NCBI GenBank assembly: GCA_030427405.1
Contig: JAUHXK010000002.1
Coordinates: forward strand, 124,001 to 188,000
Source of the DNA: Alphaproteobacteria bacterium
Lineage (GTDB): Bacteria > Pseudomonadota > Alphaproteobacteria > Rhodobacterales > Rhodobacteraceae
Length of the DNA stretch: 64,000 bases
Reading direction: 5' to 3'
A program made the translations under genes and the position numbers. Below are positions 54,690 to 64,000 of the stretch, one piece after another. The notes below the pieces were generated by a model that worked only from the letters and a program-made list of their open reading frames with translations, searched no databases and had not been told where the DNA came from. Each line of letters starts with the position of its first letter. The stretch's first letter is position 1.

Positions 54690-55844
54690 TCAGGCAGCTT
54701 CAGACTGCGCCGCGATCTCGGCCTCAAAGGTCCATGCCAGCCATGGCAGCATCGCCTCGATATCCGAAGTCTCGACCGTGCCGCCGCACCAGATGCGCAG
54801 GCCCGCAGGCGCGTCGCGATAGGCACCGATGTCCAGCGCGATATTCTCGGCTTCAAGCCGCTTGGCCACGGCCTTGGCAAAACTCGCGCCGTCCTGAATG
54901 CGATCATCGGTGAATTTCAGGCATACGGACGTGTTCGACCGCGTCGCCGCATCTTCGGCCAGGTTGGCGATCCAGTCGTTCTGGTCGCAGAACGCATGCA
55001 CTGCACCGGCATTGGCATCGGCGCGGGCGATCAGCCCCTGCAAGCCGCCAACCGAGCGCGCCCAGTCCAGCGCGAACAGGTAGTCTTCAACTGCCAGCAT
55101 CGACGGTGTGTTGATCGTGGCCCCGGTAAAGATGCCGTCGATCAGCTTGCCACCCTTGGTCAGTCGGAAAATCTTGGGCAGCGGCCATGCGGGGGTATAG
55201 CTTTCCAGCCGTTCTACCGCGCGCGGGCTCAGGATCAGCATCCCGTGTGCAGCTTCGCCGCCCAGCACTTTCTGCCAGCTGAAGGTGGTCACATCCAGCT
55301 TGTCCCACGGCAGGTCCATCGCAAAGGCAGCCGAGGTCGCGTCACAAATCGTCAGGCCTTGACGGTCATCGGAGATCCAGTCGCCATTGGGCACCCGAAC
55401 GCCCGAGGTTGTGCCGTTCCAGGTGAACACCACGTCATTGGCGAAATCGACCGAAGCCAGATCAACCAGTTGACCGTAATCTGCGGTCTTCACCTCGGCG
55501 TCGATCTTCAGCTGCTTGACCACGTCGGTCACCCAGCCCGCGCCAAAGCTCTCCCACGCAAGCATCTCGACCTTGCGTTCACCCAGAAGCGACCACAGCG
55601 CCATCTCGACCGCGCCGGTGTCCGAGGCGGGAACGATGCCGATTTTGTAGTCCGCCGGAATGCCCAGCACCTCGCGCGTGCCTTCGATGGCTGCCTTCAG
55701 CTTGTCCTTGCCGACAGCGGCACGGTGCGAACGGCCCAGCGCAGCGTCGGCCAGTTTGGACAGATCAAATGTGGGGGGTTTGGCACAGGGGCCCGAGGAA
55801 AAACGCGGATTCGCCGGCCGCGTCGCCGGTTGTTCGATAGTCAT
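54690..55844 (-). CDS. serC: Phosphoserine aminotransferase SerC
   Basis: 384 residues from the ATG at 55844. Class V aminotransferase with K192 in [14 protein letters not shown] as the PLP lysine; [14 protein letters not shown] is the alphaproteobacterial-type N-terminus. It makes phosphoserine from 3-phosphohydroxypyruvate and glutamate. Its leader contains three adjacent hairpins, one with the ribosome binding site in its loop. Confidence 0.96.
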   Translation of the reverse strand: MTIEQPATRPANPRFSSGPCAKPPTFDLSKLADAALGRSHRAAVGKDKLKAAIEGTREVLGIPADYKIGIVPASDTGAVEMALWSLLGERKVEMLAWESFGAGWVTDVVKQLKIDAEVKTADYGQLVDLASVDFANDVVFTWNGTTSGVRVPNGDWISDDRQGLTICDATSAAFAMDLPWDKLDVTTFSWQKVLGGEAAHGMLILSPRAVERLESYTPAWPLPKIFRLTKGGKLIDGIFTGATINTPSMLAVEDYLFALDWARSVGGLQGLIARADANAGAVHAFCDQNDWIANLAEDAATRSNTSVCLKFTDDRIQDGASFAKAVAKRLEAENIALDIGAYRDAPAGLRIWCGGTVETSDIEAMLPWLAWTFEAEIAAQSEAA

Positions 55845-55899
55845 GTGTATTACCCTTCCAGATACACGCCCCTCGTTGGGGAGGGGTGTCCCGCGGACA
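55845..55899 (-). ncRNA. serC leader RNA (candidate serC motif)
   Basis: In transcript order the minus strand forms TGTCC-GCG-GGACA (plus 55887-55899), then CCCCTC-N6-GAGGGG (55869-55886) and then GTGTAT-N11-ATACAC (55845-55867). The last hairpin touches the ATG of serC and has the ribosome binding sequence GGAAGGG in its loop. A conserved serC RNA motif upstream of serC in Alphaproteobacteria is known to me from comparative genomics; whether this is the same needs a covariance search. Confidence 0.6.
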
Positions 55900-56006
55900 G
55901 GGGTATGGGGGCAATGCACCTGCAGCAAGCGAAAAAGACGCTTTCGATGCGGAAAACGACACCCCGAAAGGGCATAGGCGGGAACACAAGTTTCCGATCA
56001 GCAACA

Positions 56007-56031
56007 AACCCCGCCGAAACTCGGCGGGGTT
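56007..56031 (-). terminator. Terminator of gcvP
   Basis: AACCCCGCCGA / TCGGCGGGGTT, 11-bp stem with a three-base loop; minus-strand tail is TGTTG. It lies nine bases past the gcvP stop and separates the gcv genes from the serC leader. Confidence 0.78.
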
Positions 56032-56039
56032 GTCAGGTG

Positions 56040-58895
<2,856 letters not shown>

Positions 58896-58936
58896 TGTTG
58901 CGCTCCTGGTGGGATGTTTCGTCCGGCGGCACTGGC

Positions 58937-58985
58937 GGACGCCTCCGGCGGGAGTATTTACAAAAAGATGAAAGGGCGGAGCCCC
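58937..58985. repeat. Intergenic repeat between gcvH and gcvP
   Basis: On the minus strand: GGGGCTCCGCCCTTTCATC, TTTTTGTAAATACTCCCGCCGGAGGC. It resembles the box after the aminotransferase near 24507 (AT-rich centre, CCCG-rich flank, GGGGC...GCCCC ends). Such elements are common between genes in Rhodobacterales as far as I recall. It sits in the 113-base gap between two genes of one operon. Confidence 0.55.
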
Positions 58986-59008
58986 GATATCAGGGCCCCG
59001 GGGCGGGG

Positions 59009-59374
59009 TCAGCCGATGAAGGCTTTGTACCCGGCTTCGTCCATCAGGTCCTCGAGCTGCGCGGCGTCCGCAATCTTGATCTTGTAAATCCAGGCTTCGC
59101 CTTCGGGGTCTTCGTTCAGGGCGCCGGGATTGTCAGCCAGGGTTTCGTTGATCTCGATGATTTCACCATCGACCGGCGCATAGAGCTCGGACGCGGCCTT
59201 GACCGATTCGATCACACCAATTTCACCGTCTTTGGCGAATTCTTCGCCTACGTCCTGTTGCTCCACGAACACGACGTCGCCCAATTGCTCGGCGGCATGT
59301 TTGGTGATGCCCAGAGTGGCAGTGTCGCCATCAACGTCGATCCATTCATGTTCTTCGGAATAATAGGTTGCCAT
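59009..59374 (-). CDS. gcvH: Glycine cleavage system H protein
   Basis: 121 residues. The lipoylation lysine is K59 in [18 protein letters not shown], preceded by [13 protein letters not shown]. It carries the aminomethyl group from GcvP to GcvT on its lipoyl arm. It follows gcvT after an 18-base gap. Confidence 0.96.
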   Translation of the reverse strand: MATYYSEEHEWIDVDGDTATLGITKHAAEQLGDVVFVEQQDVGEEFAKDGEIGVIESVKAASELYAPVDGEIIEINETLADNPGALNEDPEGEAWIYKIKIADAAQLEDLMDEAGYKAFIG

Positions 59375-59392
59375 GATCTTACTCTCCTGACT

Positions 59393-60490
59393 TCAACGCT
59401 TGTAGTTTTGGGTTACGAAGGGCAGCGCCACGATCTGGGCCGGTTGCGGCTTGCCCCGGATGATCAGGTTGACGGATTCGCCCTGCGCGGAATGGTCTGC
59501 AGACACATAGCCCATGGCGACGGGGCCTCCAACGGTTGGGCCGAACCCGCCTGACGTGATCTGGCCGATGGTGTTGCCCTGATCATCCTGTATCTCGACG
59601 CCCTGGCGGGCGGGTGCGCGGCCTGTGGGCTTGATGCCGACCAGTTTTCGCGCGGGGCCTTCGGCCAGTTCTTTCTGGATACGCGCCGCACCCGGAAAAC
59701 CGCCTTCGGCCTTGCGGCGTTTCTGTATGGCCCATCCCAGCGCGGCCTCGATCGGCGAAGTGCCCTGGTCGATGTCATTGCCATAGAGGCACAGGCCGGC
59801 CTCGAGCCGCAGGCTGTCGCGGGCACCGAGGCCTGCCGGTTCGCAATCTTCATGCGCCAGGAAGGCACGGGCAATCTCGACGGCCTTGTCTTCGGGGATC
59901 GAGATTTCGTAACCGTCCTCACCGGTGTAACCCAACCGCGAGATCCGGCATTCGGCGCCCATGATCCGCGCAACCGTAGTTTCCATGAAGGTCAGGTCAC
60001 GGGCCGCTGGGCAGTGGGCCGCCACCACATCCTCGGCGGCGGGGCCCTGGATGGCAATGAGGGCACGATCAAAGATCTCGGTCACTTCGACGCCATCCAG
60101 GTTGGCCTGCATATGCGGAATATCCTGGTGGCGCAGCGCCGCGTTCACCACGACAAAGTAGTGATCGCCCGCATTCGACACGATCAGGTCGTCCATGATC
60201 CCGCCCGCGGCATTGGTAAAGAAGCCGTACCGCGCCTTGCCTTCCGGAAGTGTCGCATAGGCCTGTGGGCACAGGGTTTCGAGCTTTTGGCCGACATCCG
60301 ACCCGCGCAAAATGACCTGACCCATGTGACTGACATCGAACAGGGCGGCCTTTTCGCGGCACTGCTTGTGTTCGCCCATGATCCCCATCGGATATTGGAC
60401 CGGCATGTCCCACCCGGCAAAATCGACCATCTTGCCGCCGAGTTCGACGTGGAGGTCATATAGCGGGGTTCGTTTCAGAGCATCGGCCAT
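59393..60490 (-). CDS. gcvT: Aminomethyltransferase GcvT (T-protein)
   Basis: 365 residues from the ATG at 60490. Landmarks are AGWDMPVQYPMGIMGEH, FDVSHMGQV, LGYTGEDGYEI and the C-terminal GYVSADHSAQG. It releases ammonia and transfers the one-carbon unit to tetrahydrofolate. It is the first gene of the gcvTHP run; a 393-base non-coding region lies upstream. Confidence 0.95.
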   Translation of the reverse strand: MADALKRTPLYDLHVELGGKMVDFAGWDMPVQYPMGIMGEHKQCREKAALFDVSHMGQVILRGSDVGQKLETLCPQAYATLPEGKARYGFFTNAAGGIMDDLIVSNAGDHYFVVVNAALRHQDIPHMQANLDGVEVTEIFDRALIAIQGPAAEDVVAAHCPAARDLTFMETTVARIMGAECRISRLGYTGEDGYEISIPEDKAVEIARAFLAHEDCEPAGLGARDSLRLEAGLCLYGNDIDQGTSPIEAALGWAIQKRRKAEGGFPGAARIQKELAEGPARKLVGIKPTGRAPARQGVEIQDDQGNTIGQITSGGFGPTVGGPVAMGYVSADHSAQGESVNLIIRGKPQPAQIVALPFVTQNYKR

Positions 60491-60883
60491 ATCAGGGACC
60501 TTTCCTGTTGAATTGCGCGACCAGCGCCAGACCGGTCGTTTTACGCGGCCCAATATACCCTGGCAGCACCGGACAACAGAGGTTTGACACCGGTGGCTGT
60601 GAACCGGCGTCGCACGACAACATGCTTTTGTTTTCAGCGATCATGGGCGCGCCCAAATCTGGCTCGGGTATGTGGGGTATACGGCCGCATGCGGCGGTTT
60701 TGTATCCTATAGGAAACTTTTTTCCGTTACGCAACATGAGAAATCGACCGTTTGGCCCGGTCGGGCAGAGGTTTCGCAGCAGGCGCTGACTGGCGTGGAC
60801 CGGGAAAAGCGGGCTTGAGCTTCGAACCCCTCTGGCCCCCGGAAAGAACCTGCCCTAAGACTCTGCCCAGCAGAGGGACCCGA
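60491..60883. promoter_or_regulatory. Divergent non-coding region between gcvT and the phosphatase-like gene
   Basis: 393 bases without a gene. It should hold both promoters. Dyads seen: AGCACCGG...CCGGTGGCT (about 60565-60598), a perfect GCCGCATGCGGC palindrome (60684-60695), and CTCTGC-CCA-GCAGAG (60861-60875), whose 3' arm overlaps the ribosome binding site AGAGGG of the gene at 60884. No glycine riboswitch core was recognised on the gcvT strand. Confidence 0.5.
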
Positions 60884-61534
60884 ATGTCATACATAACATT
60901 GGTGCGCCACGGCCAGGCCAACACTGAGGCCCGGAACGAGGCCGATTACGACAAGCTCAGCGACCTTGGACATCAGCAGGCCCGCTGGTTGGGGGCGCAT
61001 CTGAACGAGACCGGCGCGCACCATCCCCGCGTCTATTGCGGGACGCTTGTCCGGCATGTCGAAACCGCCAGCAGCATGGGTTTGCCCGCCCCGTCCCAGG
61101 ACGAGCGCCTGAATGAGATCGAGTATTTCACCATGGCAAAACTGTTCGAAGAACAGCATGGGGTCGCGATTCCCACCGATCGCGAAGGCTTTGTCGAACA
61201 TCTTCCCATGACGTTTGCAGCATGGGCCAATGGTGACATCCAGGATACGCCCGAAACATTTGAACACTTCGAAACCCGTGTGGCCGATGCGCTGAGGGAT
61301 ATCGGAACGGAACCGGGCCCGGCGATTGTCGTGACCTCGGGCGGTCTGATTTCGATGGCGGTCCGTCAGGCGATGGGGCTGGATATCCCGGCCATGGCGC
61401 AGGTTGCCCTTGCCATCATGAACACGTCGATGCATCGTCTGCACCCGATTGGCGCACGGATGAGCCCGGTCCTGTTCAACGCCGTTCCCCACCTTGAAGC
61501 GCGCGACCGGCAGTTCGCGCAGACCCACCTGTAG
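60884..61534 (+). CDS. Histidine phosphatase superfamily protein with altered second His
   Basis: 216 residues from the ATG at 60884. The phospho-accepting motif LVRHGQ places R8, H9 and G10 as expected, with CGTLVRHVETAS the next arm. Where most members read HGG, this one has TSGG (S152), so the second catalytic His is missing. It may be a weak phosphatase or have another role. It is followed by a GST gene after 17 bases. Confidence 0.75.
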   Translation: MSYITLVRHGQANTEARNEADYDKLSDLGHQQARWLGAHLNETGAHHPRVYCGTLVRHVETASSMGLPAPSQDERLNEIEYFTMAKLFEEQHGVAIPTDREGFVEHLPMTFAAWANGDIQDTPETFEHFETRVADALRDIGTEPGPAIVVTSGGLISMAVRQAMGLDIPAMAQVALAIMNTSMHRLHPIGARMSPVLFNAVPHLEARDRQFAQTHL

Positions 61535-61551
61535 CCCCCGGAGGTTTCCCG

Positions 61552-62166
61552 ATGCAACTTTACTGTGCACCGCTGACAATCTCGGTCGCCGTCGCAATCG
61601 CGCTGGAAGAGACCGGTCTGGACTATGAAGCAATCCGGCTGAACGTCGCCGAGGGCGAACAGACCGGCCCTGCATACAAGCAGATCAACCCAAAGGGCCG
61701 GGTGCCGGCGCTGGTGGTTGATGGCGGTATCCTGACCGAGACCGGCGCGCTGTTGGAATATATTGCCGCCATGGCCCCCGAGGCCGGGCTTGTGCCTGAC
61801 GACCCGCTTTTGGCGGCGCGGATGCGCGAAGTGATGTACTATCTGGCCTCGACCATGCATGTGAACCACGCGCATAAAAAGCGCGGTCATCGCTGGGCGG
61901 ACAAGGATGCCAGCCGGGCGGACATGACCAACAAGGTCGCCGAGACCATGACCGAGTCCTGCGCCTATATTTCGTCAAACGGGCTGCGCGGGCCATTTGT
62001 TCTGGGCGAGGCTTTCTCGATCGCTGATCCTTACCTTTATGTGGTGTGCAACTGGCTGGAAGGTGATGGCGTCGATGTTTCGGCCTTTCCGGAAATAGTC
62101 GCCTTTCGTAAGGCGATGGAAGCGCGGCCTTCGGTTCGAGCGATCCGAGCCGCCGGGTTCTTGTGA
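61552..62166 (+). CDS. Glutathione S-transferase
   Basis: 204 residues. The start MQLYCAPLTISVAVAIALEETGL and the INPKGRVPALVVDGGILTETGALLEYIA segment (landmark NPKGRVPALVV, TETGALLEYI) are typical of beta-class bacterial GSTs. The C-terminal domain has SIADPYLYVVCNWL. The catalytic Cys position is not clear by eye. It lies between the phosphatase-like and saccharopine dehydrogenase genes. Confidence 0.88.
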   Translation: MQLYCAPLTISVAVAIALEETGLDYEAIRLNVAEGEQTGPAYKQINPKGRVPALVVDGGILTETGALLEYIAAMAPEAGLVPDDPLLAARMREVMYYLASTMHVNHAHKKRGHRWADKDASRADMTNKVAETMTESCAYISSNGLRGPFVLGEAFSIADPYLYVVCNWLEGDGVDVSAFPEIVAFRKAMEARPSVRAIRAAGFL

Positions 62167-62181
62167 CATAAGGGATATCAC

Positions 62182-63237
62182 ATGACACATCTGTGGGTCC
62201 GGGCCGAGCAGCGCCCGAATGAAGAACGGGTGGGGCTGACCCCCGAAGGCGCCGCAAGACTGATCGCCGCAGGCATCCGGGTGACCGTCGAAGAAAGTTC
62301 GGTCCGTTCGATCCCGCTGGGCGGGTACAAGGAAGCGGGCTGTGAAATCGCGGCCGAGAACGCGTGGCCCGACGCGCCGCTGGATGCGATCATCTTCGGG
62401 CTCAAGGAACTGCCCGAAGACGGCACGCCCCTGCCCCATCGCCACATCATGTTTGGCCATGCCTACAAGGGTCAGCACTCGGGCCGCGCCTTGTTGGAGC
62501 GGTTCAAGACCGGCGGCGGAACGCTTTATGACCTTGAATACCTGGTGGATGAAGACGGCCGCCGTGTCGCCGCCTTTGGCTATTGGGCCGGGTATGCCGG
62601 GGCTGCGGTCACGCTGAAAACATGGGCGGCGCAGCAACGCGGTGAAGAATGTCCGCCCGTCGGGGTTTACCCAAGCAAGGACGCCCTGAACGCCGAGGTC
62701 CTGGCCGAACTGGATGCAAGTGCCACAGACCGCCCCCGCGCCATAGTCATCGGAGCGCTGGGCCGCGTGGGTGCTGGCGCGGCAGACCTTTGCGAAGCAA
62801 TGGGCGTCAGCGTCACCAAATGGGACATGGCCGAGACCGCCAGCGGCGGGCCTTTCCCCCAGATACTGGATCATGACCTGTTCCTGAACTGCATCCTCGC
62901 GCGTCCGGGGACGCCGGTCTTTGTTCCGCGCGATGCTCTGAGCGCCCCGCGCAACCTGACCGCCATCGGCGACGTGGCCTGCGACCCGGACAGCGACTAC
63001 AACCCGGTGCCGGTCTATGACCGCGCCACCACCTGGGAGGCCCCCGCCCTGCGGGTGGCAACCGATCCGGTGATGGACGTGATGGCGATCGACAACCTGC
63101 CGTCGATACTGCCGGTCGAAAGCTCGGCGGATTATGCGGCGCAATTGCTGCCGTCCCTTCTGACCCTGTCCGATCTGGACAGCGGCGTTTGGGGGCGGGC
63201 AGAAGCAACCTTCAAAACCCATATCAAAGGGATCTGA
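62182..63237 (+). CDS. Saccharopine dehydrogenase, L-lysine-forming type
   Basis: 351 residues. LWVRAEQRPNEERVGLTPEGA resembles the alanine dehydrogenase/Lys1 N-terminal domain, and VIGALGRVGAGAADLCEAMG is the NAD-binding loop. FGLKELPED and FGHAYKGQHSGR are family landmarks. It interconverts saccharopine and lysine plus 2-oxoglutarate. Because dapD and dapE are present, breakdown of lysine is the likelier direction. It is followed by a second saccharopine dehydrogenase gene after three bases. Confidence 0.85.
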   Translation: MTHLWVRAEQRPNEERVGLTPEGAARLIAAGIRVTVEESSVRSIPLGGYKEAGCEIAAENAWPDAPLDAIIFGLKELPEDGTPLPHRHIMFGHAYKGQHSGRALLERFKTGGGTLYDLEYLVDEDGRRVAAFGYWAGYAGAAVTLKTWAAQQRGEECPPVGVYPSKDALNAEVLAELDASATDRPRAIVIGALGRVGAGAADLCEAMGVSVTKWDMAETASGGPFPQILDHDLFLNCILARPGTPVFVPRDALSAPRNLTAIGDVACDPDSDYNPVPVYDRATTWEAPALRVATDPVMDVMAIDNLPSILPVESSADYAAQLLPSLLTLSDLDSGVWGRAEATFKTHIKGI

Positions 63238-63240
63238 GAA

Positions 63241-64000
63241 ATGACGATTCACTGGTGCGGCACCGGCCTGTCGGCCATCCCCGGCCTGCGCCGCCTGTTT
63301 CAGGGCGGGCACAATGTGGTGGTTTGGAACCGGACCATCGAAAAAGCCAAGGCCGAGGTCGGCGACCTGACCGATGACATTCGCACCTTTGACATCGACG
63401 CCCTCGGTGCGGTGCTGGAGAAAGGCGATGTTATTGTCTCGATGCTGCCCGGCGACTGGCACGTGCCGCTGGCGGAACTGGCGATCTCGAAACAGGCCAA
63501 TTTCGTCTCGTCTTCCTATATCGCACCCGAAATGCGCGCGTTGGACGACAGGGCGCGAGAGGCCGGCGTGGCCTTGGTCAACGAGGTGGGTCTGGATCCG
63601 GGTATCGACCACCTGATGGCACATGCGCTGGTCGATGATTACCGCGCCTCAGCCGCGTTCGATCCGCAAAACCACCTGAGCTTTATCTCGTATTGCGGCG
63701 GCATCCCCAAGAACCCGAACCCGTTCCGGTACAAATTCAGCTGGTCGCCGCTGGGTGTTCTGAAAGCGCTGCGCTCACCGTCCAAGTCGATCCGCGACTA
63801 TGCCCCGCTGGACGTTGCCCGCCCCTGGGACGCGATCAGCAGCTATATCGCGCCGCTGCCCGCGCCGGAAAGCTTTGAGGTCTACCCAAACCGCGACTCC
63901 CTCCCTTTCATGGCGCAGTACCAGTTCGAGGATCACTGGCCGGTCAAGGAATTCGTCCGCGGTACCCTGCGCCTGAACGGTTGGGCAGATGCATGGTCGG
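63241..64000 (+). CDS. Saccharopine dehydrogenase family protein (cut by the window edge)
   Basis: The first 253 residues are visible, from an ATG at 63241. An N-terminal Rossmann domain (IHWCGTGLSAIPGLRRLF, VVVWNRT) is followed by NEVGLDPGIDHLMAHALVDD, diagnostic of saccharopine reductase-like enzymes. It pairs with the Lys1-like gene upstream (three-base gap), so it probably acts at the glutamate/semialdehyde side of the saccharopine route. Confidence 0.82.
   Translation, partial: MTIHWCGTGLSAIPGLRRLFQGGHNVVVWNRTIEKAKAEVGDLTDDIRTFDIDALGAVLEKGDVIVSMLPGDWHVPLAELAISKQANFVSSSYIAPEMRALDDRAREAGVALVNEVGLDPGIDHLMAHALVDDYRASAAFDPQNHLSFISYCGGIPKNPNPFRYKFSWSPLGVLKALRSPSKSIRDYAPLDVARPWDAISSYIAPLPAPESFEVYPNRDSLPFMAQYQFEDHWPVKEFVRGTLRLNGWADAWS

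Noticed and set aside
60491..60740. Glycine riboswitch upstream of gcvT
   Set aside because: The characteristic conserved aptamer blocks were looked for on the gcvT strand and not found; only simple hairpins are present. A covariance search would settle it.
61975..63624. A 549-codon open frame on the minus strand
   Set aside because: Antisense to the GST and the two saccharopine dehydrogenase genes; no motif seen.

Overview
The window is dense, GC-rich bacterial chromosome with about 63 protein genes. No rRNA, tRNA, CRISPR array, transposase or prophage gene was seen. Gene content and order point to an alphaproteobacterium of the order Rhodobacterales (Roseobacter group). The markers are a CcrM-type methyltransferase, FlbT/FlaF flagellin regulators, polyamine uptake, HutF-type histidine breakdown and a serC leader RNA. 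This placement is inference from content, since no database search was possible.

Layout. (1) 1-6.7 kb: DsbA-like oxidoreductase, DciA-like protein, mutY, an AlkB-type hydroxylase, a membrane class III cyclase, ccrM and rnhB. (2) 6.8-10.1 kb is the most unusual block: two small exported proteins, a membrane-anchored winged-helix protein, and a DUF427/class III cyclase fusion. (3) 10.3-16 kb: flagellar genes (DUF1217 protein, flbT, flaF, flagellin, FlgN-like, FlgJ-like, fliK, flgD). (4) 16-24.5 kb: a kinase-like gene, then a polyamine locus (potFGHI-like transporter and an FAD amine oxidase) divergent from a GntR regulator and a class III aminotransferase. (5) 24.6-35 kb: WYL regulator with a GST, rnr, dapE, an ionotropic-receptor-like membrane protein, cupin, dapD, GntR regulator and a PLP dehydratase. 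(6) 35-45 kb: LOG-family protein, trans-sulfuration enzyme, CbpA/CbpM, cytochrome P460-like protein, rlmN, a 55-residue lipoprotein, an IalB-like protein, asparaginase-II-like protein, an ArsR/AHSA1/YCII group, and serB. (7) 45-53 kb: complete hut locus, hutIHGU divergent from hutFC. (8) 53-60.5 kb: serA, serC, gcvP, gcvH, gcvT on one strand. (9) 60.9-64 kb: histidine-phosphatase-like protein, GST and two saccharopine dehydrogenase family genes, the last cut by the window edge.

How the genes work together. The hut locus carries the five-step route from histidine to glutamate, formate and ammonia, under HutC. serA, serC and serB make serine. gcvT/H/P feed and drain the glycine and one-carbon pool next to them. 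The pot-like genes import polyamines, and the FAD oxidase and aminotransferase probably deaminate them under the local GntR protein. dapD and dapE belong to lysine synthesis, whereas the saccharopine pair at the right edge more likely serves lysine breakdown.

Points of most interest: the three-hairpin leader in front of serC, the innermost holding the ribosome binding site in its loop; the DUF427-cyclase fusion beside a membrane winged-helix protein of reversed topology; a bacterial glutamate-receptor-like protein without the TVGYG filter; three GANTC sites packed upstream of ccrM; and repeated operator-like palindromes at the polyamine, ArsR and WYL regulators.
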